A stretch of 64,000 bases of DNA from Chelonoidis abingdonii (taxonomy: Eukaryota; Chordata; Testudines; Testudinidae). The stretch lies in contig NC_133771.1 in the NCBI RefSeq assembly GCF_003597395.2, forward strand, positions 135,838,889 through 135,902,888. The letters are read 5' to 3'. How positions within the stretch are numbered: the first letter of the stretch is position 1; the number at the start of each line of letters is the position of its first letter. The translations under genes were made by a program, and so were the position numbers. Shown here in pieces: positions 48,041-60,400 of this stretch. The notes under the pieces are model-generated. The model was given only the letters and a program-made list of their open reading frames with translations. It was not told the origin of the DNA and did not search any database.

Positions 48041-48469
48041 CTTAATATGAGGAAAGTAGTTGACAGCACAGATGGGAAAGAAGTGCATTTTGTATGGATA
48101 AAAGCAAAAGATTCAATAGAAAAAAAACTGCCATCATATTTATATCAGACAGGCATCAGAAATCAAACAGTATTTTTGGAAGGAGCTGGCACATCTTATG
48201 AGCATGGATGGTGTTTACACTAAATCTTGTAATGCATGACTGTCAAGAAACTGAACCAGGCATAGTGCTTATGCCTCACATCATTCATTCTCTACACTTT
48301 TTAAACCACATCACTCCATGGGGCCATTTCCATTCACAGAAGAACCCTAAATACTAGGAGCAACGTCACTACAGTTTTAAAGTTGATGTATACAGAAACC
48401 ATAGTGAAGCAGCAAATCAAAGTGGAATATGGAATAATACTTTGAGAATTACAACTATTAAACCTCACA
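48041..48469. other. Unassigned intronic sequence
   Basis: Nothing recognised. Confidence 0.5.
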
Positions 48470-48612
48470 ATAGCCATGCAAAATGGAGACTAAAAGACAA
48501 GCAGTCTAAGAGACTTGCTCAAGAGGATACACCATGTTCATGGAAGACCTATGAATAGAATCAGTCTTGTTTCCCCAGTTCCCTGATCTAACCACTAGAC
48601 AATTCTCCCTAC
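48470..48612 (-). repeat. MIR-like SINE (antisense)
   Basis: The plus strand reads AAATGGAGACTAAAAGACAA, AGAGACTTGCTCAAGAGGAT, GAATCAGTCTTGTTTCCCCA and ATCTAACCACTAGACAATTC, which follows the reverse MIR order (AGAGAGGTTAAGTGACTTGC, CAAGGTCACACAGC, CCAGTGCTCTTTCCACTA). Confidence 0.5.
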
Positions 48613-49097
48613 ACATCTACCATACTTAACTCGAGAGTGGTATCATCAGCACTGAGACCAAAGACAATCACTAAACTGAAGAACAAAAGCAACAGGTGTC
48701 TTGCAGTTAAATATCAGTTTCCCACGACCTCCCCATGCAAATGTGAGGTTTCCCATCAAAATATCACCTCAAAGAGTACCGAGGAAACAGGGAAAGAGCC
48801 TATTACGTAATTCTGGCCTGTCACTGCAAGTGAACCTAGTTTCACACAAGACAAGTTCCATGAGGGTGACTGACTAAAACTACCACTGACTGACAAAAAT
48901 GACTCAATGTCTAAGCATACTAAAATAATTCTGTAAAATGAGACTTTAATAAACGGAAAATACATATAACTACATTTTCAAAAGACTTATGTACTGCAGT
49001 GAAAGAAGAAAAGCCTTGGTGGCACAGTAATTAAATAATACAATTCCCTTTTAAATGAAGAACTGCAAATTACAAGAAGAAAACACATGACCTATTA
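48613..49097. other. Unassigned intronic sequence
   Basis: Nothing recognised. Confidence 0.5.
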
Positions 49098-49738
49098 CTA
49101 TGGATTCGATTTAATCACGACGGTCATGGAAGTCATGGAATGCGTGACTTCCAACCACCGCAGGCTGCAGTCATGGAGGCCGCTGGAAGCTGCAAGGTCC
49201 CCTGCCACCCGCTGAGGCAGGAAGCTGTGGAGTACCGCTGCCACCTCCGGTGCCCCTGCAGCCCCCTGCCACCATGAACAGCGGGGGAACCTCCAGAGCT
49301 CCCTGCTGCTAGGGGGCAATGCTGCAGGCAACCCCCACAAGCTCCCTGATGCCAGAGGGTGACGCTGTGGTCACGAAGCTCCACCGAGCTCCCAGCAGGG
49401 GAACCCCCGAGCTCTGGGCCAACAGTGGCAGTAGGGAACCCCCGAGCTCCATGCCACTGTGGCAGCTCCTAGCCCCCAATCGGTGGTGGTGAACCCTGAG
49501 CTCCAACTCCTGTAGACAGTGAGAGACACTCGGAGCTGCAGGCAGCAGGGGTACCCTGCAGCCCCCAGCTGCTACAGGCAGCTCTTAGTCCCTGCAGCTG
49601 CCCCTCTTGAAGTAGTGTGGGGAGCCACAGATCCCCATTTTGTCAGAGATATTTTTATTAAAAGTTAGGGATGAGTCACTGTTTCCATCAATTTTCTGTT
49701 TTGTCCATGACTTTTACTAAAAATATCCACCAATGTTA
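49098..49738. repeat. GC-rich dispersed element, GTCATGGAAGTCATGG type
   Basis: The left side AATCACGACGGTCATGGAAG and the right side TTTTGTCCATGACTTTTACT contain inverted CATGA/TCATG motifs, with a GC-rich core of short irregular GCAGCTCC / CCCCGAGCTC units. Open frames of 65-83 codons are composition effects. Family unknown to me. Confidence 0.45.
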
Positions 49739-51599
49739 CCTCCAAAACAGAAAGGAGCATCATTTGTCTTCTAGTTCCATGCTCTTTTTAGAAAGTTAAG
49801 AACTCAAGAAGAGCAAAGAGCCATACAGAACTAGTTAAGGTACCTGTTCAAGATTAAGAATAGCCAAATTATCCTAACACTGAGATACTAACAAACCAAA
49901 TCCAAGAACACATAGTATAAGGAGTTGATATTATTTCAAATGATAGCAGCCTAAACTCAAACTCCCTGTGTGGCTATATGTTCAGAATCCTCAAGTTATA
50001 AAATGGGTGGAATGGGTTACATATATCCTCACACACAAGTAACAGAGGCCAAGTTGAGAAGGCTCCCTGCAGATACCATACTTTTTTTAAAACAAGTTTT
50101 CCCCAGAACAGCCCAGGGCCTCTATAGGGACACTGTCAATCAAAAATGCCACTTATCAGGAAATTTCATTTTGCTGACAAAAGTAACACCTAAGACTACA
50201 ATAACTGAAAAACTAGACAAAAACACATTTCCTTTTGTTTCCACTTAAACCTACAAAAATGAATTTGAAATGTCATATTTCTATATGTAGTTCTCATTCT
50301 CTCCTTCATACTTGTTATACGTGTTTCATTTAACACTATTTTACTTAATGTCCTGGTTTAAAAAAACAAAACAAAACTGCATTATAAAGATATGCTGCAT
50401 TTGCTAATGGGCACAACGCTAAAGTCCTGTCATTCTTCAGCTACCATAGAAGCACCCCATCCCCTGATCTTGATTTACTTTTAATCAACAGATATACTCT
50501 TGAGTTAAGGCATCACCTTTTCCTTTGATTCATTCCTTTTCTGCTTGCTCCATGGTAAACCAACCTATCAAGAATCTGTCCATTTCAGAAAAGCAGAACA
50601 GGAAAAAAAGATGGGGCGTGGGGGGAGAACTGTAGAGAGGAGTCACACAACCAGCTCAGGAATAGCCTGCTTCCCTATGGCTCAGCTAATTATAATTCTG
50701 AATCCACTCAACTTTACTAGACTACAAACATCCTGGAATAACAGAGATTAACAGGTCTTGGAACCATTTTACAAGTTTTTTTAGTTTGACCTTTAAGACT
50801 ACCCTGCAGAGTTACCCATCTGATAAGCTGAGAAGCTCCTAATTCTACTTGCGGTGTAGTGGCCCCCCACCCAATTATCAGAGACTCTTTAGGTGAAAAT
50901 AACGAGGGACCCTCCAACTGCTGCTCTTTGGAGGGGGAAAAAGGGGGAGCTTCTGGCCTGATAGACCCATTCTCTTCCACAGCTGTAGAAAGACAAGCAA
51001 TCAGCCAGGGAAATCCTAATATGTTTGGGTAACAGTCTTTTTATGATTGCCTTACACCTACACATTACCTTGAGCAGCAAATGACTGTTCCTGTAAAATA
51101 TTACCTGAGTAATAATCAGTACACCATTCTGTAGCTCCAACAGAAGATGTATTTTCCTGCTTTGAAAATGAGAACAGTCATGAAAGTTTATTTGTTCTGA
51201 ATGAGAATGAATAGGCAGAACTTGCTGGCAAAAGAGTGCTAAATAAATCACAGAAGTATGATTACTTACTGTTTAAAAAGTAGCAAACATCCACATCATA
51301 AAAGGCAACTACTGTTTACCATCCCCCAAAATTGTACCCAAAATACTACAAAGTTTGTGTTTCTGATATGCCATGTTTATGTTTTTGACGTTCATCATTA
51401 TTTAGCACATTACTTATATAAAACCCAAATAGCTTAATTCAATAAAAAGTATATACTACTAGCTACACACATTCTTTATAAGCCAGTGCAAGCACTGAAA
51501 GACCGCAAGTGGAGAACCAAAGAAACAGAAACACAAATTAAGGATGTCAGACAATTCTAATAAGGGAAAAAACTAAAGTCCTGGTTACTCAATGGGCCC
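49739..51599. other. Unassigned intronic sequence
   Basis: Nothing recognised in about 1.9 kb. Confidence 0.5.
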
Positions 51600-52165
51600 A
51601 ATCATGCACCTTAGTGAGCACCGTTAAAGTTGTGCTTTCTCCCAGGCTGCTCCACATCCTTGGGAGACACTTCCTATAAACACCCATAAAGCTACTTCAT
51701 TAGCCACATTCAAACCCCTCCTAAGGGCTGTCTTCTACAAAAAAAACTTGACAAGTTAGGCTGTGCACAGACCACTATCTATCATGCTAACCAATACTGT
51801 TTCACTGTTTTCTTGTACTCCATCTGTTTATATCGGGGATTGGCAACCGTTGGCACACGACCAGCCAGAGTAAGCCCCCTGATAGGCCAGGTCAGTTTGT
51901 TTGGCCAAACCTGTGGATGCGGCAGGGAATCGCAGCTCCCACTGGCCATTCCAGGCCAATGGAGGCTTACCCTGGCGGGCCACGTGCCAAAGGTTGCCGA
52001 TGCCTGGCCTATATACTTCAGTTGTCTCGTCTCATACTTGGATTGTGAACCCTTTGGGCAGGGACTGTCTTTTTGTTCTGTTTTGTACAACACGTAGCAC
52101 AATAGGGTCCTGGTCTATGACTAGGGCCCCTAAGCTATAATTACACAAATAATCAATAAGGATAC
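51600..52165 (+). repeat. L2-like LINE 3' end (interrupted)
   Basis: The tail at 52035-52165 reads GGATTGTGAACCCTTTGGGC, AGGGACTGTC, TTTGTACAACACGTAGCACA and GGGTCCTGGTCTATGACTAG, a layout I associate with L2-type 3' ends in reptiles. An older piece of the same element may precede the hAT insertion at 51836. Confidence 0.5.
51836..52010. mobile_element. hAT MITE (GGCAACC type) in the L2-like tail
   Basis: Left end CGGGGATTGGCAACCGTTGG; right end read inward CCAGGCATCGGCAACCTTTG. About 175 bp. Sequence TATAT lies at both borders, but an 8 bp duplication could not be set. Inner GTAAGCC and GGCTTAC segments are inverted. Confidence 0.7.
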
Positions 52166-52393
52166 TGAAGTCAGTGGGAATTGTTTGACCTCATCACCTC
52201 GCAGTACATGTTCCCTAGATTTGTACTTAGTCATCCTAATACAAGAATACGTTCTTTGTATGAATGAAATCTGAGTAATTTGCATCCTAACTTTTAATTA
52301 TATAATTATGAACCATCCTTTTCCCATTTCTGTAATTTGTAGACTGAGCAAGTCAAGAATTCAGTCTACTAAAACTGCTATTCCACGAGAGAC
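52166..52393. other. Unassigned intronic sequence
   Basis: Nothing recognised. Confidence 0.5.
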
Positions 52394-53110
52394 TCTTATA
52401 GATTCATAGACTCTAGGACTGGAAGGGACCTCGAGAGGTCATCGAGTCCAGTCCCCTGCCCACATGGCAGGACCAAATATTGTCTAGACCATCCCGGATA
52501 GACATTTATCTAACCTACTTTTAAATATCTCCAGAGATGGAGATTCCACAACCTCCCTAGGCAATTTATTCCAGTGTTTAACATACCCATACAGTTAGAA
52601 CTTTTTCTAATGTCCAACCTAAATCTCCCCCGCGCAGTTTAAGCCCATTGCTTTCTGTTCTGTCATTAGAGCTAGATGACAATTTTTCTCCCTCCTCCTG
52701 ATGACACCCTTTTAGATACCTGAAACGCTGCTATCATGTCCCCTCTCAGTTCTTCTCTTTTCCAAACTAAACAAACCCATTCTTTCAGCCTTCCTGTCAT
52801 AGGTCTGTTTCTCACAGACCGTTTTTAATCCGATTCTTGTGCCGTTCTCTAAACCGTCTCCAATTTCTCCACATCTGTCTTGAAATGCGGTGCCCAGAAC
52901 TGGACACAATACTCCAGTTGAGGCCTAACCAGTGCAGAGTAGAGCAGAAGAATGACTTCTCCTGTCTTGTTTACAACACACCTGTTAATGCATCCCAGAA
53001 TCACATTTGCTTTTTTTGCAACAGTATCACACTGTTGACTCATTTAGCTTGTGGTCCACTATGACCTCTAAATGTCTTTCTGCCATACTCCTTCCTAGAC
53101 AGTCTAGGAA
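52394..53110 (-). mobile_element. CR1 LINE 3' part (antisense)
   Basis: The 3' UTR starts at 52394 (GATTCATAGACTCTAGGACT, GGAAGGGACCTCGAGAGGTC). ORF2 follows at higher coordinates: minus frames 52712-52909 and 52849-53043 give AERMGLFSLEKRR and [20 protein letters not shown], then [20 protein letters not shown]. Frame breaks are present. 5' truncated near 53110. Confidence 0.9.
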
Positions 53111-55299
53111 AGAATATGACAGCAAAAGTCTTCTGTGCTTTTGCCATTCTGAAATAGTTTTAGAGCAGTTAGGACTACAGAGTCATCTAGACCAAGAAAT
53201 TCACCACAGCAGAATTTCTATTCATAAAACTAAGTGTGTGTTTTTGCTTTATTTCAGGATCTGACATTTTAAGTCAATTAGTCTTTTACTGATATTTCAA
53301 AAGCAATTACATTCACACACCTCTTCCTCTACTTACATTCACTAAACCATTCTAAGGGTTGGGATTAAATTTTATGCTTCGCTGACAGAAAATAGAATCC
53401 TAAATCACCAATCTATGTATGACTATTAATTTCCCCCACTTGTTTCTTATGACCCCAATACCTATTTTCCTCTGTACCAGGCATTACTTTAGTCTTGCAT
53501 ATTTTAAATCCAGTGCTAAGACCCTATCCATGTTTATTAACTCTCCTCATTTTTCAGCTTCTCTTTGCTGTAACTCTCTCAACTGTTCAGACTCACTGAA
53601 TTTTGTATGGAATGATAACTGGTTATGAAATGTGCTAAAAAGGATCAACATCACAGCCCTCAATATTAATACAGTTAAATAATGTGTCAAGTATCCTTCC
53701 CTTGATAGTAATTTCTCTAAATATTAAGATTTTTGTCTTAGCTAACTTTCCCTGCCTCCATTATATACTATCAGCAGCCTATTTTTACTTACTAAATACA
53801 CTTGCATGGACACTTAAAGAGCTTTTTAAGACCACTGCCCTAATTCCATCACATGCTAGACCTATTTCAGTTATGAGCCCCCTGTATCTGTTTAAGGAGA
53901 ATGAGAGTTTGTATTTACAGTTATACACTAATATTTAGTTACAACATTAAAGTTTTATTTCAGTAATTACGGTATAGTAAATTCATTTTGAACTATGAAA
54001 AGATAGCATGGCAAGACATTAACTCAGATGCAGACCCTGATGCTACAAACTCTTAGTCATGGAACTAACTATTTTACTTCAAGATTTACTGTAGGATCTG
54101 TCCCTCATCAGATTTCTATCATGAAAATAGCTATTCATCTATGACTCAGACTCCAATCAACGTTAATGGGAAATACAGACCCATCTTGTAATTGTGAAAC
54201 ACTACTTCAAAAATAATTAAGGTTTGGATTTAAAAGGCCACTTCCTAGCTAAACAATATTACCCTAGTTTTTTGTTTTTTTTTACATGATGTGACATGAG
54301 CATATGTACAAAATAAACATTCTGACAATTTTGCTACACCTACCCATAACTTCTTCAAAACTCAAAACTTCCTGGCTTTGCTAGTCTTAACAACATAAAA
54401 CTTATTTTAAATATTTTGTTAATTTGACTCTACAAAAATTAAAGTTTCATATTTTAAATTCTGTCTAAAGATCTTTGAACCCACATGAAAGTGGACTATA
54501 AAAGTACCTAACCAAAGCCTGATATTTCCATGCATTTATTTCCATGATCAATGAAGTGTTGCAATATACTGTAAAATATTTATTTAAAAAGTCACAATTC
54601 ATGATTACTTTAAATGACTTCTTAATTGTATCTAGTCAGGCAGTTTCAAAGCATTATTAATTGAACCATTAAACAAAAGAGATGAGCACCAGCTCAAACA
54701 AAGCTGGCATTTGAAAAGTCATTGCAAAACTAAACTGGGGGGGGGGGGGAAATCAACCTTTTAATCACATTATAATTGTGGGAATAAAGAAAAGCGCTAA
54801 TCTGAGGTTTAGAAAAATGGAGAATAAGGGACAGGGAAATAAAAATATCCACTGCAGTAATTAAAATTATATTTATCCTCTCTAAGTTTAAAAGTGGAAC
54901 AACCGAATCATTAACCTCTTCCACACACACAAAAAGGGAAGAGGATTACTACGAGAGGCTCTGCAACTGCCAAGGAGAGACGGAAAAGCAATGGTGGCAG
55001 AAGAGGAGCCAGGGAGATGAGGAGAAAACAGATATGGGAATTGATCCCAGCTACCGACCAAATACTATTTAAGAGATGTTGGAAGAAACAACTGGTTAAT
55101 TACATAAGGTGAATATCTAGTCAGAACATCTCTTCCTGCCCATTCCCTCTTTGCCCCAAGCCCGGCCCCCATTCTCTACCCTCCCACACAAAACTTCCCC
55201 ACAGCCTGGGACGTGGCTCGTTGCAGTTGGAGAAGGAGGGATTCATACAATGACGAGGTGAAACCAGTCTGAAGTCCACAAAGAAACCATCTGCCTTTT
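53111..55299. other. Unassigned intronic sequence
   Basis: AT-rich intron next to the promoter island. A G run lies at 54738-54749. Nothing else recognised. Confidence 0.5.
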
Positions 55300-55545
55300 A
55301 AAACGTGCTGCGGGCGGGGGGAGGGGGGTTTACAAGCTTTTATCCACCCCCTCCCCTCCCGTTCTTCGTAGATGGCAGAGGGGAAAAGAAATGAATCCCC
55401 TCCTCCCGCAGGGGAAAAGCCCCGGGTCACACCACTTGGGGAGAAGAGACAGCGCAGAGGGGAAGCTGGGGAAAGACGCCCGCACACTGTAGGGGAAACC
55501 CGGGAGACGGGACGACTCCCTCTCCCCCGCCGGACACACACCCTA

Positions 55546-56160
<615 letters not shown>

Positions 56161-56370
56161 TCGTGACGCCCTCCACCTGCTCCGAGCGCCGCGCGAGCCT
56201 ATCCCCCACCCGCCCCGTGCGCTGCCGCTTGGGAGTGCGTCTAACAGAGCGCCCGGGAGAGAGCGACGGGCAGCCGGCCCGGGTGCGGGTCAGTGTCTCC
56301 CCCAGACACAGCGCTGCTTCCCGAAGGGCTGGTACCCGGGGCGGCGCCCGGGCATCTGAGCCACTGGCAA

Positions 56371-57080
56371 TACTTCCCTAGAGGGAATCTTTATAGACGA
56401 AGGGAAGGCGCTTCTCTACGGGGGAGGCACCCGTGAAGAAAGTGGTGCTGCTGCTGCTTGCAAGAGTTTACAACTGAATCCTCATCTTTTTCTCCTTGAC
56501 GTTTAGCCAACTGACCTGTTAGGCTCGTTATAACCCACTCTGACCTAGACCACGTTTACATGAGGAAGCTGCATTGATTTAACTAAACCAGTTTAGAAAC
56601 GGATTTAGTTAAATCCATGCAACCCCGTTGCACAGAAACTTATTCAAATAGGTAAGAAATCTTTAAGATGTACTCCAACCTTAAATGTTAAATCCCTCTA
56701 GCAGGGGTTGGAGGTTGTACAGGGATCCTTCTTCCTTGCCTGCTTGGAGCGGCCTACAAGGGTAGGCCATCCATGCAGGGCCCCACACCCCTACTTTGAC
56801 TTGTTGCATTTGGGACATCTCTTCCTGACACTGTTCCCTTGCCTTCTACTGCAGCCACCGATTACCCTGACTCTACCCCTAAGCAGCGCGAGACAGCTGC
56901 AGCACTGCTTCTGCTTCTCACTGGGGTCTGCTGACTTCTGTTTGTCACTTGCTGGGACCCTTTTGGTGCCACCGGTCTCCTGTTGTTCAGTTCTAACTGC
57001 CATCTGCTCTCACAGGGAGATAACACAAAACAAGAATGTGAAACTGAAAAGAACAAAAAAAATCACATAAACAGCATATA
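56371..57080. other. Upstream flank of GALNT2
   Basis: A possible MITE remnant lies at 56560-56620 (AACTAAACCAGTTTAGAAAC followed by GGATTTAGTTAAA). The 120-codon plus frame at 56708-57070 has no family features or splice context and is not called a gene. Confidence 0.5.
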
Positions 57081-57265
57081 CACCGCTACCCTGATATAAT
57101 ACTACCCAATATAACATGAATTTGGATATAACGTAGTAAAGCAGTGCTCTGGGGCAGGGGGGCTGCACACTCTGGATCAAAGTAAGTTCAATATAATGTG
57201 GTTTCACCTATAACATGGTAAGATTTTTTGGCTCCTGAAGACAGCGTTATATTGGGGTAGAGGTG
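57081..57265. mobile_element. TA-flanked TIR element
   Basis: Left end CACCGCTACCCTGATATAAT; right end read inward CACCTCTACCCCAATATAAC. TA is present at both borders (57079-57080, 57266-57267). It is the shorter member of the family seen at 45182-45496, sharing AATTTGGATATAA and TAAGATTTTTTGGCTC. Confidence 0.8.
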
Positions 57266-57782
57266 TATATCAGCATCACAGTATCTGATTTAGGCATGAC
57301 ATTCATGATTTTTAAAGGTTTTCTCTATCATCTCACCAAGTTTTTTTTTTAACTTTAGTTCATTTTATTGCTGCACATACTGACAGAGTCTCATATTTCT
57401 ATGATTCTTCTGTCTACTGATGCCAATAGCCTCTGCCAATCCTGCTGCCCTTCTGCCATTCCATCTGCACCAATGGCTGCAGTATCTGTTGCCAGGCTCT
57501 AGAAGACTTGACTCCAAGCAGTACAGGAATGTGGCAAGGGCCCAGTGTTAGGGCTGGCAAAAGCTCTGTTACATTAGCAGGAAAAGAAACAGTAGCCATT
57601 AGGAAGCGAGTGTAAAAACTGCCCCTGCTGCTCAGCAGAGCAGAGACTTTGTTGACAGTCTCATCAGAGAGGCTGATCCTTTCATATCAAGGCTGATTGC
57701 CTCTGCTGTAGTTGTTCAGCATCTGAGGATTTCATTCAAAGCACCTCCCAAGGCCTGAATGTGGGATACAATGTGTGACAAA
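57266..57782. other. Unassigned flank
   Basis: Nothing recognised. Confidence 0.5.
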
Positions 57783-58069
57783 GCGTATATCTACACTGCA
57801 ATTGGAGGTGCGCTTACAGCACCAGTAGACATACCCAGACTAGCTTTAATCTAGCTAGCGCAAATATCAATAGCAGTGAAACTGCAACAGCATTGGCTTC
57901 GGTGCAGGCTGTACAAGGCTGTCCAAGACCCTTGGGTGGCTAGCCCATGTGGCAGTCCATGTTTTCATGGCTTCATTGCTATTGGTACTCAGACTAGCTA
58001 ACTTAAAGCTAGTTCAAGTATGTCTACACATGATGCGATCACACCTTCAATTGCAGTGTAGACATACCC
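57783..58069. mobile_element. Palindromic TIR element (MITE)
   Basis: Left end GTATATCTACACTGCAATTG; right end read inward GGTATGTCTACACTGCAATT. A second inner pair (ACTAGCTTTAATCTAGCTAG with the reverse of GCTAGCTAACTTAAAGCTAG) extends the inverted symmetry to about 110 bp per arm. Confidence 0.75.
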
Positions 58070-59589
58070 ACAAACCGAGGAACACAAAACAATTATTCAT
58101 GCTGGAAACTTAAAATGGTGCAAAGAGATTTATCCTGTTAGTGCAAATGATTCTGTAAATGCAGTTTCATTATTCTTAGTTTTGGAAGTAAATAATTTTC
58201 ACTAGTAAAATTCAGGGAGATGCTCAATTTGTGTGGAACTTTTGGAACAAAATGATTGACATTTCTTGGAGTGAAGGAATAAGCTTGTCAGAGGTATAGG
58301 CTGCAGAGAGCCATATAGACATTATGAGATAGATCCTCAGGTGTCCCCAAAGCATGTTGAATACAGGAGGAGGGGATGAGGTGGGGAGGTGCAAAGGACA
58401 TGGGGTAAATCATGGGGCCGGTTCTTTACTGGGCTGATTCTCAGTGTAGTTTAGAACAGCCACAGCAGCCAGTGATTGCCCCAGTGTAGGGATGTCCTGG
58501 CCACACCCACTATGCCATAGCTGAGGTAGGAACATGTATGCCAGCCATATGTCCCAGGAAGATTCCTTCACTAAACAGTTCAGATCTGCCAGGTCTTGAG
58601 ACAGGGAGCATATACAAAGAAGATTTAACAGATCCAGTAACGGGATACTATTGACTAAATTCTTTTGCATAGAAAAGATCACACACTGATGTCTAAAGTG
58701 TTAAAATATGGAGCCTTCCCAATCTCTTTTAATCTTATAAGGTCTTCAGGGCCTGAGTCCCCCTTACAAAGTCCACAAGACTCCTTCCCCCTCCTCCCCT
58801 TACAAAGTCCACAAGACTCCTTCCTTGCCTTCTTCACAATCTCAAGACCTTCATTCAGATTTTCAAATACTTTCCTGCAGCCCCTGCAGTGTCCTCACTG
58901 GTTCACAGCAACATATGGCCCTACTACTAGACTTTTCATTCCACAGCAAAATTAGCCACCCATGCATGCACAGCAAATCCTTCCATAGCCACACACTTTA
59001 CAGCTTAGCAAAATAATGTACTGCACATGCTCACTATGCAATTTTCAAAGGCTTATAACTCAGTCAAATCCAATGTAATTTCCTCTGGAACAAGCAAAGA
59101 CCCTTCTGCTCAACAAGGGCTAGCTACTTCTATGCCAGATTTCACTTTTCGACCTTCTGCTGATTAAGTCGTAGAAAGATTTCAATAATTTATTTTAGAA
59201 TGGGAAATGTATTTTTCATGCTTCTGATATTCGAGAATTACAGAACCAGTTTTGCTGAAACATTCCAAATATATTCATCTTTGGGCAGACACTAAGGCCA
59301 GAAAATTTCACCCTGAAATGTAAATGTTTCAGAAAGATGTAAGCAAGTAAAGCACAGGGAGTTAGAATGTAAATCATGCAGCTTTAACTATATATTAGTA
59401 GCTGCTTCTCCTATTATAGCACATTCACACACATACTTCTCTGCCCCCAAAATCCTATCCTACTTACTCAGCAAAGTAAAAACCAAACTAAGTTTGCCTT
59501 AAAGCAAGAAATGTAAGAAAAATGTAAGCAATCTTGAATGCATTTCAAAAGAAAATATTAGAATATTTTAAGAGCAGCATTGGTAGAAC
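58070..59589. other. Unassigned flank
   Basis: Contains the short tandem repeat at 58761-58828; otherwise nothing recognised. Confidence 0.5.
58761..58828. repeat. Two-copy 36 bp tandem repeat
   Basis: CCCTTACAAAGTCCACAAGA followed by CTCCTTCC starts at 58761 and again at 58797. The copies are nearly identical. Confidence 0.8.
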
Positions 59590-60400
59590 GATCCAGAGAA
59601 TGTAAAGGGAAATCATGTCCCCTGATGGCAGATATCATCAATGTTTCCTTCAGAAGACAGCATGCTTCTACCCCACTTGAAATATGCCATTTTCCTACCA
59701 GTTCTGCAGAAACCTGTACAAACTATTGCCCTATTTCCAACTTGCCCTGCCTGAGCAAAATCATTGAGAAGGTTGTAACAACTAAACTCCAGCACCATGT
59801 AACTTCTTCCAATGTTCTCAACAATCAGATTTCAGAATGAGACATGGCACAGAAACAACTCTCTCGAAAGAAAGATGACGAGGGAAGAGAGAATCCTAAA
59901 GGGATTTGCTATAACATTGACCTCAGCTTTTGACTGAAGGTATCTGATCATCAGGTTTGTGTGACTCCTCAGGGTCATGCTGTACTCTTTATGGCTCCCA
60001 GTGACACAGCATTCTCAACAGTGGTGAAAAACGCTTTCTACCATTTGTGACAAGACAGAAGATTCCACCCCTTCCTGTCAGACAAGACTACACCCACTGT
60101 GATCCACAGCTCAAACTAGCACTAATGATTCTCACCAGGGGATGCGGGAAATACCAAGTGAAAGCTACAACTAGTACGTCACACAGCAGCCTGTCTTTTG
60201 ACCAACAAAGATAAATCAGAACAAATTGCACCCCTCTGCAAATTCCATTAGCACTTTATACATTTCTGGTTTGAATTCAGAGTCATACTCCAAATCAACA
60301 AGGCCCTTAATAGCCTAGGACCAGGAAACATCAGAGACTATCTATCCATCTGCTACCCAGCAAAGCAGCTGCCCTCTGCAGGAAAACTTCAACTAAAATA
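59590..60400 (+). mobile_element. L2-like LINE, reverse transcriptase remnant
   Basis: The plus frame at 59580-59840 reads ADIINVSFRRQHA, then NYCPISNLPCLSKIIEKVVT and TKLQHH, matching the NYRPISNLPFLSKI.EKVV block of L2/Maui-type LINE RTs. A later piece near 60270-60340 (INKALNSLGPGNIRDYL) fits the same family's C-terminus. The frame is broken many times and the catalytic centre is not intact. Confidence 0.6.

Noticed and set aside
56708..57070. 120-codon plus-strand frame upstream of GALNT2, possible divergent gene
   Set aside because: No conserved motif, no promoter link beyond proximity, and the end runs into the border of a TA-flanked transposon.
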